Below, piece after piece: positions 37,443 through 46,369 of a stretch of DNA of 64,000 nucleotides. The stretch comes from Rhodospirillales bacterium (GTDB lineage: Bacteria > Pseudomonadota > Alphaproteobacteria > Reyranellales > Reyranellaceae), in contig CP064988.1 of the NCBI GenBank assembly GCA_016699855.1, positions 4,864,501 to 4,928,500 on the forward strand, in the 5' to 3' direction. Positions within the stretch are counted from its first letter, which is position 1. Each line of letters opens with the position of its first letter. The position numbers and the translations under genes are program-made. The notes beneath the pieces were generated by a model. The model made no database searches, was not told where the DNA came from, and saw only the letters and a list, made by a program, of their open reading frames with translations.

Positions 37443-38771
37443 CTACGCCGGCACGACGGGCGCGCGGTCGGGGTCGCGGTGGATCGGGCGGCCGTCGACC
37501 ACCGTCATCAGCACGCGACCCTGGGTCGGGCGTTTGTCGAAGGCGGTGTTGCCGGTCTTGCTCTGGAATTTCTCGGGATCGACCACCCACGCCGCGTCGG
37601 GATCGAACAGCACCAGATCGGCCGGCGCGCCCTTCTCGAACCGCCCGCCTGGCAACTTGAACAGCGACGCCGGCGCGCTCGCCAGACGCCGCCAGATCTC
37701 CGGCAGCGTCATGTGGCCGTTGTGGTGGAGGTCGAGCGACACCGGCAGCAGCGTCTCCAGCCCGACCACGCCGGGCAGCGCCAGCGCGAAGGGCACGCGC
37801 TTGCTCTCGACGTCCTGCGGGCGGTGGTCCGACACGATGCAGTCGATGGTGCCGTCCTTCAGCCCGGCGACGACGGCGACGCGGTCGCGCTCGGCGCGCA
37901 ACGGCGGCACCACCTTGGCGAAGGTGCGGTACTCGCCGACCGCCGTCTCGTTGAGCGCGAAATAGTGCGGGGCGGTGTCGCAGCTCACGCGCAGGCCGCG
38001 GGCCTTGGCGCGGCGCATGATGTCGACGCCCTCGGCGGTCGAGATCTTGCTGGCGTGGTAGCGCGCGCCGGTCATCTCGACCAGCCGCATGTCGCGCTCC
38101 AGCATGATCGCCTCGGCCAGCGGATGGTTGCCGCCGAGCCCGAGCCGGGTCGCCAGCTCGCCGCTGTTCATGTCGCCGCCGGACAGCGCCGGCTCCTGCG
38201 GCAGATGCACCACCAGCGCGTCGAAGGTGCGCGCGTAGTAGAGCGCGCGGCGCATCGTCTGGGCGTTGGCGATGGGGCGGTCCGAATCGGTGAACGCCAC
38301 CGCGCCGGCCTCCTGCAGCAGTCCGATCTCGGCGAGCTGCTTGCCGCCGAGGCCCAGCGTCAGCGCGCCGTAGGCGTAGATCTTGGTCAGCTTCACCTGG
38401 CGGCCGCGGCGGTGCACGAACTCGATCAGCGAGGCGTCGTCGAACGGCGGCTCGGTGTCGGGCAGCACGCACATCGAGGTGACGCCGCCGGCCGCCGCCG
38501 CCTGCGCCGCGGTCTCGAGCGTCTCCTTGTGCTCGCCGCCGGGCTCGCCGGTGTGCACGCGCAGGTCGACGATCCCCGGCGCCAGGCACATGCCTCCGCA
38601 ATCGACGCTGGCGATGCCGTAGGGCGCGCCGCTGGAGAAGAGGTTCGCGCCGTAGTCGGCGATGCGGCCGTCGCCGCCGACCAGCAGGCTGCCGGGTCCG
38701 TCGGTGCCGGCGACGGGATCGATCAGTCGCGCGTTGAGGTAGGCGACGGGCGCGCCGGTGCCGTTGGCCAT
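37443..38771 (-). CDS. pyrC: Dihydroorotase-like protein (PyrC', probably non-catalytic)
   Basis: 442-residue amidohydrolase-fold protein of the dihydroorotase family, directly downstream of pyrB. The metal motif normally D-x-H-x-H reads DLRVH (residues 69-73), so the first zinc His is Arg71, and the following FREPG-type segment reads TGEPG. Later segments such as CDTAPHYFAL, IDCIVSDHRPQ and APADLVLFDPDAAW are kept. This matches the alphaproteobacterial and pseudomonad PyrC' that supports aspartate transcarbamoylase assembly, implying a separate active dihydroorotase elsewhere. Confidence 0.88.
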   Translation of the reverse strand: MANGTGAPVAYLNARLIDPVAGTDGPGSLLVGGDGRIADYGANLFSSGAPYGIASVDCGGMCLAPGIVDLRVHTGEPGGEHKETLETAAQAAAAGGVTSMCVLPDTEPPFDDASLIEFVHRRGRQVKLTKIYAYGALTLGLGGKQLAEIGLLQEAGAVAFTDSDRPIANAQTMRRALYYARTFDALVVHLPQEPALSGGDMNSGELATRLGLGGNHPLAEAIMLERDMRLVEMTGARYHASKISTAEGVDIMRRAKARGLRVSCDTAPHYFALNETAVGEYRTFAKVVPPLRAERDRVAVVAGLKDGTIDCIVSDHRPQDVESKRVPFALALPGVVGLETLLPVSLDLHHNGHMTLPEIWRRLASAPASLFKLPGGRFEKGAPADLVLFDPDAAWVVDPEKFQSKTGNTAFDKRPTQGRVLMTVVDGRPIHRDPDRAPVVPA

Positions 38772-38772
38772 G

Positions 38773-39741
38773 TCAGCGCTCCGCCTTGTCCGGCGCGTTG
38801 CGGCGTTCGCCGATCAGGGCGTCGAGGCAGGCCATGCGCACCGCGACGCCCATCTCGACCTGCTCGTGGATGACGCTGCGCTGCAGGTCGTCGGCCACCG
38901 CCGAGTCGATCTCGACGCCGCGGTTCATCGGGCCGGGATGCATGATGAGCGCGTCCGGCTTGGCCGCCTTGAGCTTCTCGGTGTCGAGCCCGAAGAAGCG
39001 GAAATACTCGCTGACCGACGGCACGAAGGCGCCGTTCATGCGCTCGGTCTGCAGCCGCAGCATCATGACGATGTCGACGTCCTTCAGCCCGGCGCGCATG
39101 TTGTGGTGGACCTCGACGCCGAGCTTCTCGATCTCCGTCGGCATCAGCGTGATCGGCCCGACCACGCGGACGTGCGCGCCCATCACGTTGAGCAGGTGGA
39201 TGTTCGAGCGCGCCACGCGGCTGTGCAGGATGTCGCCGCAGATCGCCACCGTCAGGCCGGCCAGCCGGCCCTTGCGGCGGCGGATCGTGAGCGCGTCGAG
39301 CAGCGCCTGCGTGGGATGCTCGTGCTGGCCGTCGCCGCCGCTCACCACGGCGCAGTTGACCTTCTGCGCCAGCAGGTTGACGGCGCCGGAATCCTGGTGC
39401 CGCACGACCAGCGCGTCGGGCAGCATGGCGTTGAGCGTCATCGCGGTGTCGAGCAGGGTCTCGCCCTTCTTCACCGAGGAGGCCGCGACCTCCATGTTCA
39501 CGACGTCGGCGCCGAGGCGCTTGGCCGCGACCTCGAACGAGGTGCGCGTGCGCGTGCTGTTCTCGAAGAACAGGTTGATCACGGTGCGGCCGTTCAGCAG
39601 GTCGCGCTTCTTCATGAGCGACCGGCTGGTGTCGATGTAGGTCTCGGAAAGATCGAGAAGGGCCGAGATCGTCTCGGCCGACAGTCCGGCGATTCCGAGG
39701 AGGTCCCTCGGCATCCCGGGAATCGGGGGGTGAATTGCCAT
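38773..39741 (-). CDS. pyrB: Aspartate carbamoyltransferase catalytic subunit
   Basis: First committed step of pyrimidine synthesis (carbamoyl phosphate plus aspartate). 322 residues; the carbamoyl-phosphate loop FFENSTRTRTSFE (S62-T-R-T-R), HPTQALLDA and MHPGPMNRGVEI are diagnostic. I take the ATG at 39741; an upstream ATG would add an unlikely CNRRR stretch. The stop is 1 bp from the pyrC' start, so the two are coupled, as expected for a PyrB-PyrC' complex. Confidence 0.95.
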   Translation of the reverse strand: MAIHPPIPGMPRDLLGIAGLSAETISALLDLSETYIDTSRSLMKKRDLLNGRTVINLFFENSTRTRTSFEVAAKRLGADVVNMEVAASSVKKGETLLDTAMTLNAMLPDALVVRHQDSGAVNLLAQKVNCAVVSGGDGQHEHPTQALLDALTIRRRKGRLAGLTVAICGDILHSRVARSNIHLLNVMGAHVRVVGPITLMPTEIEKLGVEVHHNMRAGLKDVDIVMMLRLQTERMNGAFVPSVSEYFRFFGLDTEKLKAAKPDALIMHPGPMNRGVEIDSAVADDLQRSVIHEQVEMGVAVRMACLDALIGERRNAPDKAER

Positions 39742-39798
39742 TAAAGGCGCACCATAGGCAACGCGTCGGCGGTTGCAAGCGCCGCACGGCCGGGGCAT

Positions 39799-40353
39799 GT
39801 GGATTCCTGGCGGCCGGGCGCCGCCGCGGTGCGGAACGCGGCGGGGGACGCGCCATCGGCGGGGGAGCCTGGGTTGACGGACGGGACGACGACGAGCGGC
39901 GTGATCGTGCGGCCGCCATACTTGTTCCTGGGCGCGATGGCGCTGGGGCTGGTGGCCGACCGCTGGATCGTGCCGCTCGACATCTTCGGCGCCGTGTCGT
40001 GGGCGGCGCGGCAGTGGATGGCCGCGGCGCTGGTTTTCTGTGGCGTGGCGGCGGTGGTCGATTGCGCGCGCCGGTTCCGCCGCGCCGGCACGTCGGTGCC
40101 GACGTCAAGCCCGACCTCGGCGATCGTCTCCAGCGGCCTGTACCGCTATTCGCGCAATCCCATCTATGTCGGGCTGACGATGATCCATCTCGGCGTGGCG
40201 GTCTCGGACAACAACGCCTGGCTTTTGATTCTGCTGGCGCCGACCCTGCTGATCCTGCGCTACGGCGTCGTGGCCCGCGAGGAGGCCTATCTCGAACGGC
40301 GCTTCGGCGACGGCTACCGCGGCTACCGCGCCCGCGTCCGGCGCTGGATCTGA
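39799..40353 (+). CDS. Isoprenylcysteine carboxylmethyltransferase family protein
   Basis: Membrane methyltransferase-like protein, 184 residues from a GTG. About four hydrophobic segments are seen. The SAM-binding signature is GLYRYSRNPIYVGLTMIHLG with the C-terminal REEAYLERRFGDGYRGYRARVRRWI. In bacteria this family methylates phospholipids or small molecules rather than prenylated proteins. The first ~30 residues are low in hydrophobicity and may not be translated; GTG or TTG codons further in are alternatives. It shares one base with the next gene (TGATG). Confidence 0.8.
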   Translation: MDSWRPGAAAVRNAAGDAPSAGEPGLTDGTTTSGVIVRPPYLFLGAMALGLVADRWIVPLDIFGAVSWAARQWMAAALVFCGVAAVVDCARRFRRAGTSVPTSSPTSAIVSSGLYRYSRNPIYVGLTMIHLGVAVSDNNAWLLILLAPTLLILRYGVVAREEAYLERRFGDGYRGYRARVRRWI

Positions 40354-41594
40354 TGGCCGCCCGTCGCGTCGCCGTCGTCGGCGGCGGACCCGCCGGGTTG
40401 ATCGCCGCCGAGGCGCTAGCGGGCGCGGGCGCCGCCGTGACCGTGTTCGACGCCATGCCGTCGGTCGGGCGCAAATTCCTGATGGCGGGGCGCGGCGGGC
40501 TGAACCTGACCCACGGCGAGCCGGTCGAGGCGTTCCTCGGCCGCTACGACGCGGCGCGCGACCGGCTGGCGCCGGCCATCGCGGCGTTTCCGCCGGCGGC
40601 GCTGATCCGCTGGTGCGAGGGCCTGGACCAGCCGACCTTCGTGGGCTCCAGCGGTCGCGTGTTTCCGCGCGCGCTCAAGGCCTCGCCGTTGCTGCGGGCG
40701 TGGCTGGCGCGGCTGGCCGCGCGCGGCGTCACGATCCACACGCGGCGGCGCTGGACCGGCTGGGGCGCCGACGGCGCGCTGACCTTCGGCGGGCCCGGCG
40801 GGGCGGTCGAGAGCGTCACCGCCGATGCGACGCTGCTGGCGCTGGGCGGCGCGTCGTGGCCGCGGCTCGGCGCCGATGGCGCGTGGACCGGCCTTCTGGC
40901 CGCCCGTGGCGTCGACGTGGCGGATCTGGCGCCGGCCAATTGCGGCTTCGACATCGGGTGGTCGAGCGTGTTCCGGGAGCGCTTCGCGGGCGCGCCGCTC
41001 AAGCGCATTGCGCTGTCGTTCGCCGGACGCGCCGTGCGCGGCGAGGCGGTCGTCACGACGCACGGGCTGGAAGGCGGCGCCGTCTACGCGCTCTCCGGCC
41101 CGCTGCGCGACGCGATCGCGGCGCACGGCCACGCCACGCTGCGCATCGACCTGCGGCCCGACGTCGATGTCGGCGCGCTGGAATCGGCGCTTGCCGGCGG
41201 CCGCGCGCGCCGCTCGCTGTCCACGCACCTCCAGAAGGCGGCCGGGCTGGCGCCGGCGCAGATCGGCCTGCTGCGCGAGGCGGCGGCCGGCGCGCGGATC
41301 GAGACGCTGGCGCCGGCCGCGCTGGCGGCGCTGGTCAAGGACCTGCCGCTGCGCCTCGACGCGCCCCGGCCGATCGCGCGCGCGATCTCCTCGGCGGGCG
41401 GCGTGCGTTGGGACGCGATCGACGAGGCGTTCATGTTGAAGGCGCTGCCCGGCGTGTTCGTGGCCGGCGAGATGCTCGACTGGGAGGCGCCGACCGGCGG
41501 CTACCTGCTGCAGGCCTGCTTCGCGACCGGGCTGGCGGCCGCCCGCGGCGTCGCGGCCCGGCTGGGGCTGCCCGCGCCCGCCGCGCCGGGCTGA
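40353..41594 (+). CDS. TIGR03862-type / BaiN-like flavoprotein
   Basis: 413-residue NAD(P)/FAD-dependent oxidoreductase. The FAD motif VAVVGGGPAGLIAAEALAGAGAAVTVFDAMPSVGRKFLMAGRGGLNLTH at the N-terminus and the C-terminal ISSAGGVRWDAIDEAFMLKALPGVFVAGEMLDWEAPTGGYLLQACFATG are those of the HI0933/YhiN/BaiN family. The physiological substrate is unknown. It is translationally linked to the methyltransferase gene upstream. Confidence 0.9.
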   Translation: MAARRVAVVGGGPAGLIAAEALAGAGAAVTVFDAMPSVGRKFLMAGRGGLNLTHGEPVEAFLGRYDAARDRLAPAIAAFPPAALIRWCEGLDQPTFVGSSGRVFPRALKASPLLRAWLARLAARGVTIHTRRRWTGWGADGALTFGGPGGAVESVTADATLLALGGASWPRLGADGAWTGLLAARGVDVADLAPANCGFDIGWSSVFRERFAGAPLKRIALSFAGRAVRGEAVVTTHGLEGGAVYALSGPLRDAIAAHGHATLRIDLRPDVDVGALESALAGGRARRSLSTHLQKAAGLAPAQIGLLREAAAGARIETLAPAALAALVKDLPLRLDAPRPIARAISSAGGVRWDAIDEAFMLKALPGVFVAGEMLDWEAPTGGYLLQACFATGLAAARGVAARLGLPAPAAPG

Positions 41595-41695
41595 CGCCGC
41601 GAGGGCGGTGGACACCGCGGCAGGAATCGCCCGTAAGCATGGCGTCAGCTAGGGGTATGATACGCTGTCGCGGGCGTCTTCCGAGAGATCCTGAT

Positions 41696-42388
41696 ATGCG
41701 TCTTTTGCTGGTCGAGGACGAAGCCGAGCTGGCGCGGCTGGTGCGCGCCAACCTCGCCCGCGAGGGCTTCGCGGTCGACATCGTGCGCACTCTCGACGAG
41801 GCGCGCGCCGCGCTCTCCGCCGCCCGCTACGACGTGATCCTGCTCGATCTGACGCTGCCCGACGGCGACGGCCTCGATCTGCTCGCCGAGTTGCGGCGGA
41901 GCGGCGACTCGACGCCGGTGATCGCCGTCACGGCGCGCGACGCCATCGACCAGCGCATCCACGGCCTCAACCTCGGCGCCGACGACTACCTCGGCAAGCC
42001 CTACGCCCAGGCCGAGCTGGTGGCGCGCATCCGCGCGCTGCTGCGCCGGCCGAACGGCGCGCTGGGCCTGCGCCTGACGCTCGGCAACCTCGAGTTCGAC
42101 GCCTCCAGCAGCGCGGTGCACGTGGGCGAGGAGGCGCTGCCGCTGCCGCGTCGCGAGCTGGCCCTGCTCGAGCTGCTGATCCGGCGTTCCGGCCAGGTCG
42201 TGACCCGGCCGCTGATCGAGAACGGCCTCTACGGCTTCGACGACGACGTCGACGCCAACGCCATGGAGGCCAGCGTCTCGCGGCTGCGCAAGCGGCTGCT
42301 CGCGGCGGGGGCGTCGGTGACCATCCACACCGTGCGCGGCGTCGGATACATGCTGACGGCGGACAAGCCGCCGGCCGCCGGCGCCTGA
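41696..42388 (+). CDS. OmpR/PhoB-family response regulator
   Basis: 230 residues. The receiver domain has the acidic pair in VEDEAE, phospho-acceptor D51 (ILLDLTLPDGDG), Thr in AVTARD and Lys in DDYLGKPY. The C-terminal winged-helix DNA-binding domain begins near residue 125 (LTLGNLEFDASSSAVHVGEEALPLPRREL) and ends TIHTVRGVGYML. It is followed by its histidine kinase. The pair resembles the QseB/TctD group. Targets are unknown. Confidence 0.93.
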   Translation: MRLLLVEDEAELARLVRANLAREGFAVDIVRTLDEARAALSAARYDVILLDLTLPDGDGLDLLAELRRSGDSTPVIAVTARDAIDQRIHGLNLGADDYLGKPYAQAELVARIRALLRRPNGALGLRLTLGNLEFDASSSAVHVGEEALPLPRRELALLELLIRRSGQVVTRPLIENGLYGFDDDVDANAMEASVSRLRKRLLAAGASVTIHTVRGVGYMLTADKPPAAGA

Positions 42389-42399
42389 GAGGCCGGGTC

Positions 42400-43773
42400 G
42401 TGGCCGACGGCACCGGCCGGTCGATCCGCAAGCGTCTGCTGCGCAACTTCGCGCTGTTGTTCGGCGCCACCGTGGTGGCGCTGTCCGGATTCTTCGTGTG
42501 GTCGTCGTGGGACCACCGCGAGGCGCTGGCGGACGACCAGCTCGAGGAGCTCGCCGACCTCGTCGTCGGCGGCGCCACGCGGGCGGCGGACGGGACCGTC
42601 GACCTGCGGCTGGGGGCGGCGAAGCGGGCGCGGCTGGAGGCGACCACCGGCGTGCGCGTCTTCGTGCACGATCCCGGCACGCGCCGCACCGTGCACGAGT
42701 CGCCGCCGGGCTTCGCCGCGACGCTGCCGTTGTCGCCGGCCATCGAGTGGCGCTGGGCCTACCTCCTGATCGATCCGGTGGATACGCCGGTCGACCAGCG
42801 CGTCCAGCTCCTGATGGCGACCAAGGCGACGGCGGCCGGTCCGCTGCGGGTCGCGATCGCCCGGGACGAGCCGTCGGACGATTTTCCGTTCCGGTGGATC
42901 GCGACCGCCATCCTGACGCAGGTGCTGCCCGTCGTCGGACCGATCGCCGTGCTGGCGATCGCGCTCGGGCTGTGGACGCTCGGGCGCGAGCTCGAGCCGG
43001 TGGCCAAGGCGGCGGAGCAGGCCAACGTCATCGGCGTCGATTCCACCGGCGCACGCATCTCGACCGAGGTGCCGGCCGAGGTCCGCCCGCTGGTCGACGC
43101 CATCAACCGCGCGCTCGACCGCCTCGACATCGGCTTCTCCGAGCAGCGCCGCTTCACCGCCGAGGCTGCGCACGAGCTGCGCACGCCGCTGTCGGTGCTG
43201 CGCGCGCGCCTCGACGGCATGGACGAGTCGGTGGCCGCCGACATCCGGGGCGACGTCGACCGCATGGCGCGCGTGGTCGACCAGCTGCTCGCGGTGTCGC
43301 GGCTCGACTCGCGGCTGCCGATGGAGCGCGTCGAGGTCGATCTCGGATCCGTGGCCAGCGACGTCGTCGCGCGCCTGGCGCCATTGGCGGTGGCCCGCGG
43401 CCGCCAGCTGTCGCTGACCGCGCACGACCGGCCGGTGCGCGTGCGCGGCGATCCCGACATGCTCGGCGCCGCCATCCGCAATCTCGTCGAGAACGCGATG
43501 CGTTTCGCGCCGGTCGATTCCACCGTCGAGGTTGTGGTCGCCGAGGACGCGCGCGTCGAGGTCCACGACGCCGGGCCCGGCATCGCGGCGGCCGACCGAC
43601 CGCACGTGTTCGAGCGGTTCTGGCGCCGCCGCGAGGGCGGTTCGCAGGGCGGCGCCGGCCTCGGCCTCGCGATCGTCGCGGAGATCGCCAAGCGCCACGG
43701 CGGCTCGATCGGCATCGAACGCAGCCCGCTCGGCGGCGCGCTCGTGCGCGTCGAGCTGCCGCGCCTCGCGTAG
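42400..43773 (+). CDS. Sensor histidine kinase
   Basis: 457 residues. Two membrane segments (about 16-36 and 166-195) enclose a periplasmic sensor region; a HAMP-like linker follows. The phospho-acceptor is H258 in RRFTAEAAHELRTPLSVLRARL; the N, G1 and G2 boxes are NLVENAMRFAP, VHDAGPGI and GGAGLGLAI. The start is GTG, 11 bp after the regulator stop. The sensed signal is unknown. Its 3' end abuts the convergent adenylate cyclase gene with 3 bp between. Confidence 0.93.
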   Translation: MADGTGRSIRKRLLRNFALLFGATVVALSGFFVWSSWDHREALADDQLEELADLVVGGATRAADGTVDLRLGAAKRARLEATTGVRVFVHDPGTRRTVHESPPGFAATLPLSPAIEWRWAYLLIDPVDTPVDQRVQLLMATKATAAGPLRVAIARDEPSDDFPFRWIATAILTQVLPVVGPIAVLAIALGLWTLGRELEPVAKAAEQANVIGVDSTGARISTEVPAEVRPLVDAINRALDRLDIGFSEQRRFTAEAAHELRTPLSVLRARLDGMDESVAADIRGDVDRMARVVDQLLAVSRLDSRLPMERVEVDLGSVASDVVARLAPLAVARGRQLSLTAHDRPVRVRGDPDMLGAAIRNLVENAMRFAPVDSTVEVVVAEDARVEVHDAGPGIAAADRPHVFERFWRRREGGSQGGAGLGLAIVAEIAKRHGGSIGIERSPLGGALVRVELPRLA

Positions 43774-43776
43774 GCC

Positions 43777-44835
43777 TCAGGCCAACCGCAGCGCCGCCAC
43801 GTCCAGCGGACGGTCCTTGCCGCGCAGCGCCAGCGGCGGCACGGCGTCGGCCACGACGCCCGCCGGCGGCGGTCCGCGGTCGACCAACGCGCGCGACGCC
43901 AGCGTGTCGGCGCCGGTCTCGCGGCAGGCGGCCAGCAGCCGGCTGGCGGTGTTCAGCGTGTCGCCGAGGAACGCGATCTCGCGCTTGCCCAACCCCATCT
44001 CGCCGGCGACCACCGGCCCCGAATGCGCCGCCGCGCGGAACGCGGGCGCGACGCCGAACCGGTCGCGGTAGACGGCGGCCCGCCGCGCGAGCCGCCGGCG
44101 CAGCAGGAACGGATAGAGCAGGGCGCGGCCGGCGTTGGCCGGCGGTTCCATCGGCCAGGTCAGGATGGCCTCGTCGCCGACGAATTTATGGACTTCCGCG
44201 CCGGCCTCCAGCGCCGTGGTCGCGACATCCTCGAAGAACGCCGCCAGAAGGCGGTGGAAGGCGAGATCGCCTAGCCGCTCGGCGGCGCCGGTCGAATCCA
44301 CCATGTCCACCAGCACGAAGATTCGGTCCTCGACGCGGGGGCGCATGTAGCGGCCGGTGATCAGCCGTCCGAGCGTGCGGAATCCGACCAGCGTGCCGAC
44401 CTCGATGACGAGGTTCGCGGCGATCGAGAAGATCCCGGCGAAGATCAGGATGTCGACGAAGGCGCGGTCGAAGCCGAGCGGCTGCGGATGGATGACGTTG
44501 AACGCCAGCCGCGTCGCCTGGGTGCCGGCGGCGATGATCGCGAGATAGACCAGCGACTTCGCGAGGAGGTAGAGGACGAAGGGCAGGCGCCGCAGTCTCG
44601 ACATCGCGCCGCCGTGGCGGCCGTCGAGCTCCACCCACATGATCGGCACGGAGACCGCGAGCGAGTTGACGACGCCCTGGAGCGCCGAGCTGACCGGCGT
44701 CGCGGGCGGTTTGGCGATCGCCGCGCCGAACACGATGCCGCCGACGCATCCGATCGCGGCGATGATGGCGATCTGGCGCCACTCCGCGCGCCGCCGCGCC
44801 CGGTCGGCCAGATCGAGCGCGTCGGCGGCGGCCAC
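43777..44835 (-). CDS. Membrane-bound class III adenylate/guanylate cyclase
   Basis: 352 residues. Four hydrophobic segments fill the N-terminal half (about residues 22-155). The cyclase domain begins at VLVDMVDSTGAAERLGD, whose aspartates bind metal, continues with EVHKFVGDEAILTWP (second metal Asp) and FRAAAHSGPVVAGEMG, and ends AFLGDTLNTASRLL. The product (cAMP or cGMP) is not certain from this reading. The GTG start lies 4 bp after the threonine dehydratase stop, so both are one transcript. Confidence 0.88.
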   Translation of the reverse strand: MAAADALDLADRARRRAEWRQIAIIAAIGCVGGIVFGAAIAKPPATPVSSALQGVVNSLAVSVPIMWVELDGRHGGAMSRLRRLPFVLYLLAKSLVYLAIIAAGTQATRLAFNVIHPQPLGFDRAFVDILIFAGIFSIAANLVIEVGTLVGFRTLGRLITGRYMRPRVEDRIFVLVDMVDSTGAAERLGDLAFHRLLAAFFEDVATTALEAGAEVHKFVGDEAILTWPMEPPANAGRALLYPFLLRRRLARRAAVYRDRFGVAPAFRAAAHSGPVVAGEMGLGKREIAFLGDTLNTASRLLAACRETGADTLASRALVDRGPPPAGVVADAVPPLALRGKDRPLDVAALRLA

Positions 44836-44839
44836 CGCG

Positions 44840-45841
44840 TCAGCCCGCGCCGGCCGTGGCCAGCGCCGCGCGGAACACCGCGCCGTCGACGTTGCCGCCC
44901 GACGCCACCACGCAGACCACGCGGCCCTTCACGGGTAGGCGCCCCGTGAGGACGGCGGCGAGGCCGACCGCGCCGCCCGGCTCGACCACCAGCTTGTACT
45001 CGCGGAACGCCAGCTCCATCGCCCGCGCGACCTCGTGGTCGTCGGCCACCAGGCTGCCGGTCAGATGCGTGCGCGCCAGCGCGAAGGTGATGTCGCCGGG
45101 TTGCGGCGCCAGCAGCGCGTCGCAGAACGAGCCGACCAGCTTGTCGTTGCGCCGGATCGCGCCGGCGGCCAACGAGCGCGCCAGATCGTCGAAGCCCGCC
45201 GGCTCGGCCGCGAAGCATTCCGTCGGCGGGTTGAGGGCGCGCACCGCCGTGGCGATGCCTGTCGACAACCCGCCGCCGCTGCACGGCGCGATGATGGCGT
45301 CGAGCGTCAGGCCGAGCTCGCGCGCCTGGTCGAACGCCTCCAGCCCGGCCGTGCCTTGCCCGGCGATGATCCAGGGATGGTCGTAGGGCGGCATCGGCGT
45401 GCGGCCCTCGCGCGTGGCGAGATCGCGCGCGATCGCCTCGCGGTCGTCCTTGATCCGGTCGTAGGCGATCACCTCGGCGCCGCTGGCGCGCGTGTTGGCG
45501 ACCTTCACCGCCGGCGCGTCGGAGGGCATCACGATCTTGGCCGACACGCCCAGCAGCCGCGCCGCCTCGGCGACACCCTGCGCGTGGTTGCCCGACGACC
45601 ACGCCACCACGCCGCGGGCGCGCGCCTCCGGCGTCATCTGGGCGATGAAGTTGTAGGCGCCGCGGAACTTGAACGAGCCGGTGCGCTGCAACGGCTCGGC
45701 CTTGATCAGCAGGCGGCCGCCGAGGCTGGCGTTGACGCGTGGATTCTCCAGCAGCGGCGTGCGCAGCGCGATCCCCGCCAGCCGCTGGGCGGCGGCCTCG
45801 ATGTCGACGTAGCTGGGCGGCGGGAGCGGGGTGGCGGTCAT
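44840..45841 (-). CDS. Threonine/serine dehydratase (PLP fold type II)
   Basis: 333 residues with the PLP-lysine motif in RTGSFKFRGAYNF, the SSGNHAQGVAEAARLLG asparagine loop and the phosphate loop CSGGGLSTG. There is no C-terminal ACT-like regulatory domain, so it resembles catabolic TdcB or serine racemase-type enzymes more than feedback-inhibited IlvA. The likely reaction is threonine to 2-oxobutanoate plus ammonia. It is first in a two-gene unit with the cyclase. Confidence 0.9.
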   Translation of the reverse strand: MTATPLPPPSYVDIEAAAQRLAGIALRTPLLENPRVNASLGGRLLIKAEPLQRTGSFKFRGAYNFIAQMTPEARARGVVAWSSGNHAQGVAEAARLLGVSAKIVMPSDAPAVKVANTRASGAEVIAYDRIKDDREAIARDLATREGRTPMPPYDHPWIIAGQGTAGLEAFDQARELGLTLDAIIAPCSGGGLSTGIATAVRALNPPTECFAAEPAGFDDLARSLAAGAIRRNDKLVGSFCDALLAPQPGDITFALARTHLTGSLVADDHEVARAMELAFREYKLVVEPGGAVGLAAVLTGRLPVKGRVVCVVASGGNVDGAVFRAALATAGAG

Positions 45842-46369
45842 CTGTCGTCCGGCGCTGTGGTGGGCGCCGCACCCTAGCAGCCCGACCAAGCCGGCGGAAT
45901 CACGACGGCGCGCCTCTCCTGTCCTCCAGAGTCGCCCTCGACAAGGCGAGGGACCGACGCGGGCAAGAGCTCCGTCGACGTTGCGCCACGTCCCTTCCGT
46001 CGTCCGGAGTCGCTGTGAGCAAGGCGAGGGATCGACGTGGGCACGTTCTCCGGCACCGTCGCAACACGTCTCTCCCGTCATCCTGAGCGGAGGCGCGTAG
46101 CGCCGTAGTCGAAGGATCTTTCCGCGGCGCGCGGGCGGACAAGATCCTTCGACTGCGCGCCTGCGGCGCTCCGTTCAGGATGACGGCACCGCTATCGTGC
46201 GTGTGGTCGGACCCGGATGACGGCATCGAGGATTTGCGACTTCGGCGCCGTCTCTCGCCGCCCCGACCGTCACGCGGCGCTTGACCGGGGGTGCCGCGGG
46301 CGGGTGACATGCCGTCGCGCGGACCTCCAACGGCCGCGCCACGACAGCGAACACGCGGAGCCCTCGACG
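45842..46369. repeat. 528-bp gap with tandem and palindromic repeats
   Basis: No convincing gene. About 45921-46080 holds two imperfect ~80-bp tandem units sharing CAAGGCGAGGG(A/T)CGACG. This is followed at 46077-46185 by a long imperfect palindrome found again at 58.7 kb. The last 180 bp lead into the crotonase-fold gene and show nothing I recognise apart from its ribosome-binding site. Confidence 0.7.
46077..46185. repeat. ~110-bp palindromic interspersed repeat, copy 1
   Basis: Begins GTCATCCTGAGCGGA and ends TCCGTTCAGGATGAC, with an internal GTCGAAGGATCTT / AAGATCCTTCGAC inverted pair, so the whole can fold into one long hairpin. A second copy with the same architecture lies at 58743-58852. 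Confidence 0.8.
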
